Shown here one piece after another: positions 1 through 7,294 of a DNA stretch of 64,000 bases. The first letter of the stretch is position 1; every line of letters starts with the position of its first letter. The stretch is taken from contig NZ_CP089538.1 in the NCBI RefSeq assembly GCF_021233055.1, positions 3,054,501 to 3,118,500 of the forward strand, in the 5' to 3' direction. This stretch comes from Spirosoma oryzicola (GTDB lineage: Bacteria; Bacteroidota; Bacteroidia; Cytophagales; Spirosomataceae). The position numbers were made by a program, and so were the translations under genes. The notes under the pieces are model-generated. The model ran no database searches. It was not told where the DNA came from and was given only the letters and a program-made list of their open reading frames with translations.

Positions 1-1581
1 CAGCGTACCGATTTGGTCAGAACCCGCAAATAGCTCCAACGTACCCGTATCGCCAATCTGACCACCCGATTCAGCGTAGAACGGCGTTTTATCCAGTACA
101 ACCTGTACCTGCGTACCCTGCTTATTCTGAATCTTACGGTACTTAACGATCTGCGCGTACGCTTCTGGTTGGTCGTAACCAACAAACTCGACTTTGTTGT
201 CCAGTTCAGCCAGTTCCACCCAGTCGCCCGCCGACGATTGCGCGTCTTTGCGGGAGCGTGCTTTCTGCTCCTGAAGGGCTTTCTGGAAACCGGCTTCGTC
301 AATCGTCAGGCCTTTTTCGCGGGCAATCAGAGCCGTTAAGTCAGCGGGGAAGCCGAATGTATCGTTTAGTTCGAATACCGTTTCGCCGGGAATTTCGTTT
401 TTGCCGTCGGTCGTCAACTGGCCGATGATCTGGTCCAGACGGCCTAAACCACTTCCGAGTGTACGCAGGAAGGCAATTTCTTCTTCCCGAATAACCGTCG
501 CCACGAAATCACGCTGGGCATTCAGTTCGGGGAACACGTCGGCGAACTGCATGGCTAACGTTGGCACGAGCTTGGTCATAAACGGCTCGGTCAGGCTCAG
601 GTACGAATACCCGTAACGAATAGCCCGGCGCAGAATCCGCCGGATAACGTAGCCAGCTTTTGCATTGGAAGGAACCAGTCCGTCGGCGATGGCGAACGAA
701 ACAGCCCGGATGTGATCGGCAATGACGCGCATCGCTACATCCGGCTTTTCCATTGTGCCGCCGTAGGACAGGCCCGACAGTTCTTCGATCACCCGGATCG
801 TTCCTGAAAAAACGTCGGTGTCGTAGTTCGATTTTTTGCGCTGAATGGCCATGCACAAACGTTCGAAACCCATACCCGTATCGACGTGACGGGCGGGCAG
901 TGGTTCCAGCGACCCGTCGGCCTTCCGGTTGAACTGCATGAACACCAGGTTCCAGATTTCAACTACCTGCGGATGATCGGCGTTAACCAGTTCTTTTCCT
1001 GACTTTTCGGCTATTTCCTCCGCTGAGCGCAGATCAACGTGGATTTCTGAGCACGGTCCGCACGGGCCCGTATCGCCCATTTCCCAGAAGTTGTCTTTCT
1101 TATTGCCGTAGATTATCCGATCCTCGCCAACGATGGGTTTCCAAAGATCGAACGCTTCCTGATCGAAAGGCACATTGTCTTTATCGTCACCCTGAAACAC
1201 CGACACGTAAAGCCGATCTTTCGGTAATTGATAAACATCCGTCAGCAGTTCCCACGCCCACGTAATGGCTTCTTTCTTAAAGTAATCGCCAAACGACCAG
1301 TTGCCGAGCATCTCGAACATCGTGTGGTGATAGGTATCAAAACCAACATCCTCAAGGTCGTTGTGCTTACCCGACACCCGCAGACACTTTTGGGTATCGG
1401 CTACGCGCTTCGACGGGGGCGTCCCATTGCCGAGAAAGAAATCTTTAAACTGGGCCATTCCTGAGTTGTTGAACATCAGCGTCGGGTCGTTCTTGGCGAC
1501 GAGCGGAGCCGATGGCACAATCAGGTGTTGTTTCGAGCGGAAGAAGTCGAGAAAATGCCGACGTATTTCGTGGGAAGTCAT
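1..1581 (-). CDS. alaS: Alanine--tRNA ligase, N-terminal 527 residues (runs off window start)
   Basis: Cytosolic class II synthetase that charges tRNA-Ala. I read it on the reverse strand; it is open to the window edge, so the 3' part (rest of the editing domain and C-terminal domain) is missing. The protein starts MTSHEIRQKFLDFF and shows the typical AlaRS core: FMFNNSGM-like motif ([16 protein letters not shown]), [14 protein letters not shown], a [10 protein letters not shown] segment, [13 protein letters not shown] and [13 protein letters not shown]. An upstream in-frame ATG at 1593 would add MTNT; I prefer 1581 because the family usually begins close to the EIRxxFLxFF helix. It is divergent from the MerR gene. 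Identification rests on family knowledge and is secure. Confidence 0.97.
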   Translation of the reverse strand, partial: MTSHEIRRHFLDFFRSKQHLIVPSAPLVAKNDPTLMFNNSGMAQFKDFFLGNGTPPSKRVADTQKCLRVSGKHNDLEDVGFDTYHHTMFEMLGNWSFGDYFKKEAITWAWELLTDVYQLPKDRLYVSVFQGDDKDNVPFDQEAFDLWKPIVGEDRIIYGNKKDNFWEMGDTGPCGPCSEIHVDLRSAEEIAEKSGKELVNADHPQVVEIWNLVFMQFNRKADGSLEPLPARHVDTGMGFERLCMAIQRKKSNYDTDVFSGTIRVIEELSGLSYGGTMEKPDVAMRVIADHIRAVSFAIADGLVPSNAKAGYVIRRILRRAIRYGYSYLSLTEPFMTKLVPTLAMQFADVFPELNAQRDFVATVIREEEIAFLRTLGSGLGRLDQIIGQLTTDGKNEIPGETVFELNDTFGFPADLTALIAREKGLTIDEAGFQKALQEQKARSRKDAQSSAGDWVELAELDNKVEFVGYDQPEAYAQIVKYRKIQNKQGTQVQVVLDKTPFYAESGGQIGDTGTLELFAGSDQIGTL

Positions 1582-1672
1582 TGTGTTCGTCATATGTAGC
1601 CAGTCGGTCGTCTGCCGGTTGCCGAGGGTTCTATCCAAAACAGCTACCATTTATTGACTACCAACTGATTTG

Positions 1673-1680
1673 CAAAATTA
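1673..1680 (-). promoter_or_regulatory. Candidate Bacteroidota -7 box for alaS
   Basis: On the reverse strand this reads TAATTTTG, matching the Bacteroidota -7 consensus TAnnTTTG. It lies about 90 bases upstream of the alaS start. I see no good -33 TTTG at the expected 19-20 base spacing, so the assignment is weak. Confidence 0.3.
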
Positions 1681-1724
1681 CGCCAAAACTTGCAGGTTTA
1701 ATCCAACATCAGCAAGTTTGTCGT

Positions 1725-2111
1725 ATGGAAGGCACGGGGAAGCTGTATTATGGCATCAAGGAAGTGGCAGATCGGTTTGGCATCAATGCCTCCAAGCTGC
1801 GTTATTACGAAAAGGAGTTTCCTACGCTCCAGCCCAAGAAAAACCGAGCCGGCGACCGGGTGTACACCCAGGCAGATATCGACCACCTGGCCGAAATTCT
1901 GGATTTGATCGACCGGCAAAAGTACACGCTGCCCGGTGCTCGTGAGTTTTTGAAAGAGCGCGATGCCCGTCGGCGGGAAAACGCGAAATACGTTGCTAAA
2001 CTGCAAAAGCTGAAGTCTTTTCTCGAACAGATCAGAGATGGCCTGGACAAGCCGGAACCAGCGCAGGCCGTTCAGAATCCGGGTTCGGACGCCGGTGATT
2101 CAACGAACTAA
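1725..2111 (+). CDS. MerR family transcriptional regulator
   Basis: A 128-residue DNA-binding protein. The N-terminal half is a MerR winged helix-turn-helix: YYGIKEVADRFGINASKLRYYEKEFPTLQP, then RVYTQADIDHLAEILDLI. It is followed by a predicted helical stretch (residues about 80-112) that would form the dimer coiled coil, and an acidic, low-complexity tail. There is no cysteine or obvious effector domain, so this is the short MerR type common in Bacteroidota rather than a metal sensor. The open frame extends upstream to 1512 but that extension lies inside the alaS 5' end; the ATG at 1725 puts the HTH at the usual distance from the N-terminus. Its stop lies four bases from the stop of the convergent AraC gene. 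The target is unknown. Confidence 0.85.
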   Translation: MEGTGKLYYGIKEVADRFGINASKLRYYEKEFPTLQPKKNRAGDRVYTQADIDHLAEILDLIDRQKYTLPGAREFLKERDARRRENAKYVAKLQKLKSFLEQIRDGLDKPEPAQAVQNPGSDAGDSTN

Positions 2112-2119
2112 TCGATTAG
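2108..2119. terminator. Palindrome holding both stop codons of a convergent pair
   Basis: The 12-mer CTAATCGATTAG is a perfect palindrome. It carries TAA of the MerR gene (2109-2111) on the plus strand and TAA of the AraC gene (2116-2118) on the minus strand in mirror positions. A T-run follows only on the plus side. It is too short to be a strong terminator alone. Confidence 0.4.
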
Positions 2120-2943
2120 ATTTTTGACGGAGCCACCCCGTAAGTCTTTTTGAAGACAAACGAAAAATGGGAAAGGTCTTCGAATCCCAGGTCCAGATAC
2201 ACCTCCGAAGGGGCTTTGCCTTTTTCTTTGATCAGGTAATAGGCTTCCTGAAGCCGTTTATGCTGTAGCCAGCGACTCGGCGACCGGTGGAATATTTTCT
2301 CAAAATCGCGCTTAAAGGTAGCCAGGCTCCGCCCGGTCAGGTACGCAAATCGTTTCAGTTCTACGTTAAAATGAAAGTTTTTATTCATAAACGCTTCCAG
2401 ATCGATCTTGCCGGGCTCCGAAAAATCGAACAGCACATCGTTTAACTCCGGATTGGTTTTCAATAAAATAAGCACGGCTTCCCGCAGCTTCAACGCCAGT
2501 AATTGTTCGTTGCCCGGCTGCGTTACCTGCTGATAGGGAACTAGGGAGTCCATGTAGCTTTTAATCAGCGGATCGGGCTTTAACGCAACGATAGTACTTC
2601 CCGCCTGATGCTGTGCCGCCGTGTAGCCGTACTCCATACTCATTGAGCGAAGCATCTCCTGATTAAGAAAAATCGACAGCGATTTAAACGCACCGTCTTT
2701 GGGTGGCATCTTCGTAAACTTAACCAACTGGTTCCGTCTCGAAAACCGAAAATCACCCTCTCTAAACGTGTATTTCTGGTTGCCGTCGTTCATCAGCAGC
2801 GATCCGGCTATCTGATAGCTTAGAATATGTTCCGGCACAAACTGTTCGCCCTCCCGGCTTCGGGCATGGTTGCACGAATAAGCAATGGATGGTTGTTTCT
2901 CTATTTCTTTCTCACTCGTCATACGCCGAATAGCCAACAGCAT
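2116..2943 (-). CDS. AraC family transcriptional regulator
   Basis: A 275-residue regulator. The N-terminal part (about residues 30-170) resembles an AraC cupin-like sensing domain (EQFVPEHILSYQIAGSLL, FREGDFRFSRRNQLVKF). The C-terminal ~95 residues hold two helix-turn-helix motifs (LKRFAYLTGRSLATFKRDF and APSEVYLDLGFEDLSHFSFV, followed by FKKTYGVAPSKI), the standard AraC/XylS signature. An alternative start at the ATG at 2922 (MTSEKEIEK) would remove seven residues and cannot be excluded. It lies directly downstream of, and in the same direction as, an SDR dehydrogenase gene, with 84 bases between. AraC regulators often sit beside such enzymes, so the SDR is a likely target (inference). Confidence 0.88.
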   Translation of the reverse strand: MLLAIRRMTSEKEIEKQPSIAYSCNHARSREGEQFVPEHILSYQIAGSLLMNDGNQKYTFREGDFRFSRRNQLVKFTKMPPKDGAFKSLSIFLNQEMLRSMSMEYGYTAAQHQAGSTIVALKPDPLIKSYMDSLVPYQQVTQPGNEQLLALKLREAVLILLKTNPELNDVLFDFSEPGKIDLEAFMNKNFHFNVELKRFAYLTGRSLATFKRDFEKIFHRSPSRWLQHKRLQEAYYLIKEKGKAPSEVYLDLGFEDLSHFSFVFKKTYGVAPSKI

Positions 2944-3026
2944 GGTTGTATCATCCTGATCATAACCATGCTGTTTTTAAATAAGATCAAATAAACGTCG
3001 ATTTTGACCTAATCGACTCGTACTCA

Positions 3027-3917
3027 CTACGCATTATTTTTTGTTGCTAGGTACGTTTTTCCAAAGGCAGTGTCAAGGAAGTTAACGGCATCGTCGTGAT
3101 CCGTCGAGCTACTAACAGGCATCCATTTTTCGAGCTCGGCTTGCCGGTCAGCATCCGCCTGTTCTACAATAGCAACCGCTTCGCTGCCCAGCACTAAATG
3201 CACGGGTGGCTGCGGGTTGTCAACCAGATCAACCATTACCCTGGCCGCTTTGTCCGGATCACCCATTGGTACGAAGTTACCATTTTTAAAGAATTCGCTT
3301 CGCTGATCGACGGTTGTTTCGTAGCCCTCAATCGATGGCGCGTAGGTCATGGAAGCCCCCGCCCAATCGGTACGAAATCCGCCGGGTTCGATGCTCGTCA
3401 CGTAGATGCCGAGGGGAGCGACTTCTTTGGCAAGTGCTTCCGTAAAGCCACTCAATCCAAACTTGGCCGCCTGGTAAATCGATACCCCCGCGTTACCAAC
3501 CCTGCCACCTACCGAGCTGATCTGTAGGATACGCCCCGAACGCTGCTGCCGCATGTAAGGAAGTACAATACGAGTCACTTCAATGGGTGCATACAGGTTT
3601 GTTGCTAACTGGCTCTGCACTTGCTCATCGGTAAAGGCTTCGGCGGCTCCAATGATGCCAAAACCAGCGTTATTGACCAGTACATCAATCCTACCAAACC
3701 GCTTTATGGTTTCTTGCACCGCTGCGACGACCTGCTTTTTGTTTGTTACATCCAGCGGTAAAGGATACAATTGATCCGGATACTGGCTCGCCAATTCGGC
3801 CAATGTTTCCGGGTTACGCGCGGTAGCGGCTACCCTATCCCCTTTCGCTAATACGGCTTCGGTCAGGCTACGACCAAGCCCACGCGAACTTCCTGTGATA
3901 AACCAAACGTTTGCCAT
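3027..3917 (-). CDS. SDR family NAD(P)-dependent oxidoreductase
   Basis: A 296-residue classical short-chain dehydrogenase/reductase. The N-terminal Rossmann motif is TGSSRGLG (residues 8-15), the NNAG motif is at residues 82-85, and the catalytic set is Ser135, Tyr148 and Lys152 (YQAAK). Basic residues just after the second strand (ATARN) suggest NADPH preference. I start it at the ATG at 3917 (MANVWFITG); an upstream ATG at 3950 would add 11 residues ahead of the first beta strand, which is atypical. The substrate cannot be read from sequence; close types are annotated as oxidoreductases of unknown substrate. It precedes the AraC-type gene and may be cotranscribed with it. Confidence 0.9.
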   Translation of the reverse strand: MANVWFITGSSRGLGRSLTEAVLAKGDRVAATARNPETLAELASQYPDQLYPLPLDVTNKKQVVAAVQETIKRFGRIDVLVNNAGFGIIGAAEAFTDEQVQSQLATNLYAPIEVTRIVLPYMRQQRSGRILQISSVGGRVGNAGVSIYQAAKFGLSGFTEALAKEVAPLGIYVTSIEPGGFRTDWAGASMTYAPSIEGYETTVDQRSEFFKNGNFVPMGDPDKAARVMVDLVDNPQPPVHLVLGSEAVAIVEQADADRQAELEKWMPVSSSTDHDDAVNFLDTAFGKTYLATKNNA

Positions 3918-4173
3918 TGTCTTTGCTTTTGTTTTCACAAAATTCGGCAAGAGTAAAGCGGGTGACTTTGTTTAAACGCTCAAAGTTGGTTTGCTCAAAC
4001 GCTCATACGGCACGCTGTTAACGATAGCCTCAGCAGCGCAACGTCCTGGTATAAACTTGCTTGAAAATCGCACCCGGTTGTTTTTCTACGCAATTGGTTT
4101 TCAAATCAGAATTCTGTAAGCTTGCACAAGTAACCTTTACAGAGTTTATTGATTACATTTTTTCGTATCGTTT

Positions 4174-5313
4174 GTGCCCACCGACACTCAGCATCAAATC
4201 GCACTAACGCTCGTCCCGGGCGTTGGCAGCATCCTTATACGGCAACTGATTAGTTATTGCGGTTCTGCAACCGACGTTTTCCGATCTCCCTTATCACGAC
4301 TAGTAAAGGTGCCGGGTATCGGTGACGTTACAGCGCGTGCCATTCTGAAACCGGGCGTTCTGCTCGAAGCCGAACAGGTGGTTAACCGCCTTCAAAAACT
4401 GGAGGCAACCGCCTTGTTTTTTACCGATAAAGCGTACCCGGCACGGCTGAAAACACTGTACGATGCGCCAGCACTCCTTTATTTTCGGGGTTCGGGCAAT
4501 CTTAACGCTCCACGTACCATCGCCCTGGTGGGCACTCGGCAAGCCACCGACTACGGACGACGTGTCACCAACGAAATCATCGAAGCTGTTGCTCCTTATG
4601 GGGCCAGCGTTATCAGCGGGCTGGCCTATGGCATCGACATTGCCGCTCACCGATCTAGCCTGGTCAACAATGTTCCAACAATCGGGGTGATGGCCAGTGG
4701 TCCGGACATTATTTACCCCGCTGTTCACCAGAAAACCGCGCAGGAAATGCTTGTTCAGGGTGGGCTGCTCACCGAAAGTCAACCCGGCACCAAGCCCGAC
4801 GCCCACTTATTTCCGGCTCGTAATCGTATCATCGCGGGTCTAAGCGACGCTGTTGTGGTGGTTGAGGCAGCCGCAAAAGGCGGAGCGCTGATTACAGCAG
4901 AATACGCCAACAATTACCACCGGGAAGTTTTTGCGGTACCGGGTCAGCTCATGCAGACGTTTTCGGCGGGTTGTAACAAACTCATCCGCGAAAACAAAGC
5001 GCAGATCTACACCAGCCCTCGGGATATTATCGAAGCGCTTAACTGGGATCAACCCCCGCTAAACCCGACGGACTCACCACTAGCAGGCGGTTCTTCGCGC
5101 AAAAAAAGCCTACCGCCCATTCCCGTCGATCTTACAGAAGAAGAGAGTCAGGTATTGGCATTGCTCCGCCAGACTTCGGATCTGCACATCGACGACTTAA
5201 GCTGGAAAAGTCAGATTCCGATGAGCCGGCTGGCGTCTGTCCTGCTCAATCTTGAATTTCGGGGGTTTGTCAAGTCGATACCGGGAAAAAAGTATGCGGT
5301 TGTTTATGTGTAG
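4174..5313 (+). CDS. dprA: DNA-processing protein DprA (Smf)
   Basis: A 379-residue cytosolic protein that in transforming bacteria binds incoming single-stranded DNA and loads RecA. The N-terminus holds helix-hairpin-helix-like segments (TLVPGVGS, VKVPGIGDVTA). The central extended Rossmann fold carries RTIALVGTRQATDYG, SGLAYGIDIAAH and a LFPARNRIIAGLSDAVVVVEA stretch. The last ~70 residues form the DprA winged-helix (EEESQVLALLRQTSDLHIDDL). The start is GTG (MPTDTQHQIAL); I found no in-frame ATG nearby upstream. Length and domain order are normal. The gene stands alone here; no other competence gene is in view. Confidence 0.96.
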   Translation: MPTDTQHQIALTLVPGVGSILIRQLISYCGSATDVFRSPLSRLVKVPGIGDVTARAILKPGVLLEAEQVVNRLQKLEATALFFTDKAYPARLKTLYDAPALLYFRGSGNLNAPRTIALVGTRQATDYGRRVTNEIIEAVAPYGASVISGLAYGIDIAAHRSSLVNNVPTIGVMASGPDIIYPAVHQKTAQEMLVQGGLLTESQPGTKPDAHLFPARNRIIAGLSDAVVVVEAAAKGGALITAEYANNYHREVFAVPGQLMQTFSAGCNKLIRENKAQIYTSPRDIIEALNWDQPPLNPTDSPLAGGSSRKKSLPPIPVDLTEEESQVLALLRQTSDLHIDDLSWKSQIPMSRLASVLLNLEFRGFVKSIPGKKYAVVYV

Positions 5314-5432
5314 GCATCGGTTTACAGCCAATTGGCGATCTACCAGAGCGAATACGTAGACAATTTTCGACTGGCCGTCCGGTGAATCAATCTGCATACT
5401 TACTTTTACGGTAGATTCACTAACGTTACACT

Positions 5433-6434
5433 ATGCCTAATTTCCGCGCGCTCTTCATTATTTTTCTCTTTGTCTCGATTGCCATTCCTTCACTTGCCCA
5501 AAAACCGGCTAGTTCCAATGGTAAGAAGTCGGGCAACCCTGTTTTTCCGGGCTGGTACGCCGATCCGGAAGGTGTTATTTTCGGCAAAAAATACTGGATC
5601 TATCCAACCTATTCGGCTCCCTACGAAAAACAGATTTTCTTCGACGCTTTTTCATCGCCGGATCTCGTAACCTGGACCAAACACAGCCGTATTCTGGATT
5701 CAGCAGCTGTAAAATGGGCCAAAAAAGCGATGTGGGCCCCTGCTATCGTTGAAAAAGACGGAAAGTATTACCTGTTCTTCGGGGCTAATGATATCCACGA
5801 TGACAAAAAAGAAGTGGGCGGTATTGGCGTAGCCGTTGCGGACAATCCAGCCGGTCCTTTCCGCGATTATCTGGGCAAACCACTCGTCGGCCAAATTCAT
5901 AACGGAGCACAACCCATCGATCAGTACGCGTTCAAAGACAAAGACGGTCAGTATTACTTGCTGTACGGTGGTTGGGGACATTGCAATATTGCCCGGTTGA
6001 AAGACGATTTTACCGGATTTCTGCCTTTCCCCGATGGCACTACGTTTCGGGAGATAACGCCGAAAAATTACGTAGAAGGTCCTACCATGTTCGTCCGCAA
6101 CGGCAAATATTATTTTATGTGGTCGGAAGGTGGCTGGACGGGCCCAAATTACTCGGTGGCTTATGCGGTATCCAATTCCCCATTTGGTCCGTTTGAGCGG
6201 GCTGGCAAAATCCTTCAGCAAGACCCGGCCGTAGCAACTGGCGCGGGTCACCATTCGGTTATTCAGGTGCCGGGTAAAGATGAGTGGTACATCGTTTACC
6301 ACCGCCGACCCTTGACGAAGACCGACGGTAACCACCGCGAAACCTGCATCGACCGACTTTATTTTGACGAGAAAGGAGCAATCAAACCCGTTAAAATTAC
6401 CGTTGCGGGCGTTGATGCTCAGCCGTTGAACTAA
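5433..6434 (+). CDS. Exported glycoside hydrolase family 43
   Basis: A 333-residue periplasmic or secreted glycosidase. Residues 1-22 are a signal peptide ending SLAQ. The five-bladed propeller catalytic residues expected in GH43 are visible: Asp44 in FPGWYADPEG (general base), Asp163 in PIDQYAFKD (pKa modulator) and Glu215 in NYVEGPTMF (general acid). Blade motifs such as MWAPAIVEKDGKYYLFF and VRNGKYYFMW are also typical. GH43 members act on arabinose- or xylose-containing polysaccharides; the exact specificity cannot be read. It stands alone, with no SusC/SusD pair or other polysaccharide-utilisation genes next to it, and ends in a strong shared hairpin. Confidence 0.93.
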   Translation: MPNFRALFIIFLFVSIAIPSLAQKPASSNGKKSGNPVFPGWYADPEGVIFGKKYWIYPTYSAPYEKQIFFDAFSSPDLVTWTKHSRILDSAAVKWAKKAMWAPAIVEKDGKYYLFFGANDIHDDKKEVGGIGVAVADNPAGPFRDYLGKPLVGQIHNGAQPIDQYAFKDKDGQYYLLYGGWGHCNIARLKDDFTGFLPFPDGTTFREITPKNYVEGPTMFVRNGKYYFMWSEGGWTGPNYSVAYAVSNSPFGPFERAGKILQQDPAVATGAGHHSVIQVPGKDEWYIVYHRRPLTKTDGNHRETCIDRLYFDEKGAIKPVKITVAGVDAQPLN

Positions 6435-6443
6435 GTTTTCCCT

Positions 6444-6504
6444 AACGAGAAAGGCTTCCGTGCGCTCTATTTTAGACATAGGGCGCACGGAAGCCTTTCT
6501 CGTT
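6444..6504. terminator. 22-bp perfect hairpin between convergent genes
   Basis: Arms 6444-6465 and 6483-6504 are perfect inverted repeats of 22 bases (core GAAAGGCTTCCGTGCGC) with a 17-base loop. It sits between the GH43 gene (+) and the DUF4377 lipoprotein (-). Both arms are bounded by A/T-rich flanks, so it can serve both strands. Confidence 0.85.
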
Positions 6505-6523
6505 TATTCCTTATTTTCCTAGT

Positions 6524-6868
6524 TTACTTCTTTACTTTTTCGACTAATTCAACTAGTGTATATTGAAAACTGGAGCCATCCATCGGGGGATTTTCAATCG
6601 TCTCCCGCCTGACCATCAACTTATACTCGAATCCTTCTTCATACGCAAAGCCATCGATACCCCCGTAAAAGAGCTTCCAGCCTGTATCATCCTTTTCTTT
6701 CACCAACATACATTGCTGAGGGCCTACCCCCACGCAATCCTGCCGACGATCGCTGATTTGTAAGGTTATGATCTCGGGTTTTACAGTGGCTTTATCACAA
6801 CTCAGGAGTGAAGTCGCCATTGCCAGAAGACAGGTGTAAATGAGTTTATTCATCGCGTTATGGTTCAT
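6524..6868 (-). CDS. DUF4377 domain-containing lipoprotein
   Basis: A 114-residue envelope lipoprotein. The N-terminus is a short signal ending in a lipobox (LLAMATSLLSC). The mature part matches the DUF4377 pattern as I know it: two cysteines in DCVGVGPQQCMLVKE, then a W-x-FY-x-I-x-GF segment (GWKLFYGGIDGFAYEEGFEY), then NPPMDGSSFQYTLVE. The function of the family is unknown; in other bacteria it occurs in small heat- or acid-stress lipoproteins. A second start at 6853 (MNKLIY) is equally possible and would give a more standard signal peptide. It is convergent with the GH43 gene. Confidence 0.82.
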   Translation of the reverse strand: MNHNAMNKLIYTCLLAMATSLLSCDKATVKPEIITLQISDRRQDCVGVGPQQCMLVKEKDDTGWKLFYGGIDGFAYEEGFEYKLMVRRETIENPPMDGSSFQYTLVELVEKVKK

Positions 6869-6989
6869 TTTATTGCTTTATACTGAATTCATGACCCTTT
6901 TTCCAAACATGCCGTTGTAACACACCCAGCTACTTACGGACTCATCCCACCTGTAAGATACTGGTATACAGCAATAAAGGTCTTTGAAA

Positions 6990-7021
6990 TTTGTTCCGGG
7001 CAGCTAAATAACCTACTTTTA
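6990..7021 (+). promoter_or_regulatory. Candidate promoter of the THX gene
   Basis: TTTG at 6990-6993, 20 bases, then TACTTTTA at 7014-7021. This is close to the Bacteroidota pattern TTTG-N19/20-TAnnTTTG with one mismatch in the -7 box. It leaves a leader of about 40 bases before the ATG at 7068. Confidence 0.4.
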
Positions 7022-7067
7022 GTTATTGCCAATCAAACTAGAACGAACACTAAACCAGTTACTGCTG

Positions 7068-7193
7068 ATGGGAAAAGGCGATAAAAAATCACGGAAAGGG
7101 AAAATCACGCGAGGCTCTTACGGCAAAACGCGACCACAAAAACCGACTAAAGCAACAGCGTCAAAACCGGACACAAAACCCGCTACTGAATAG
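7068..7193 (+). CDS. 30S ribosomal protein THX family
   Basis: A 41-residue, very basic protein. The first 24 residues (MGKGDKKSRKGKITRGSYGK...) match the short THX proteins of Bacteroidota, which are named after the Thermus peptide that sits in a cavity of the 30S head. The rest is a Lys/Thr/Pro/Ala-rich tail (PTKATASKPDTKPATE) longer than the usual ~25-30-residue version. The ATG has a plausible promoter upstream and the stop is followed by a 20-bp hairpin, both in favour of a real gene. Confidence 0.85.
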   Translation: MGKGDKKSRKGKITRGSYGKTRPQKPTKATASKPDTKPATE

Positions 7194-7229
7194 ATCAACT
7201 CGCAATGCGGACACTCTGTCCGTGTTATA

Positions 7230-7277
7230 ACAAACGAGCGGCATAACAGTAAATATCCTGTTATGCCGCTCGTTTGT
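7230..7277. terminator. 20-bp perfect hairpin, THX / YfhO
   Basis: Arms 7230-7249 and 7258-7277 are perfect inverted repeats (core AACGAGCGGCATAACAG), loop 8 bases. It lies between the THX gene (+) and the YfhO gene (-), which are convergent, and probably ends both. Confidence 0.85.
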
Positions 7278-7294
7278 CTTACTTTCGACTGTAA

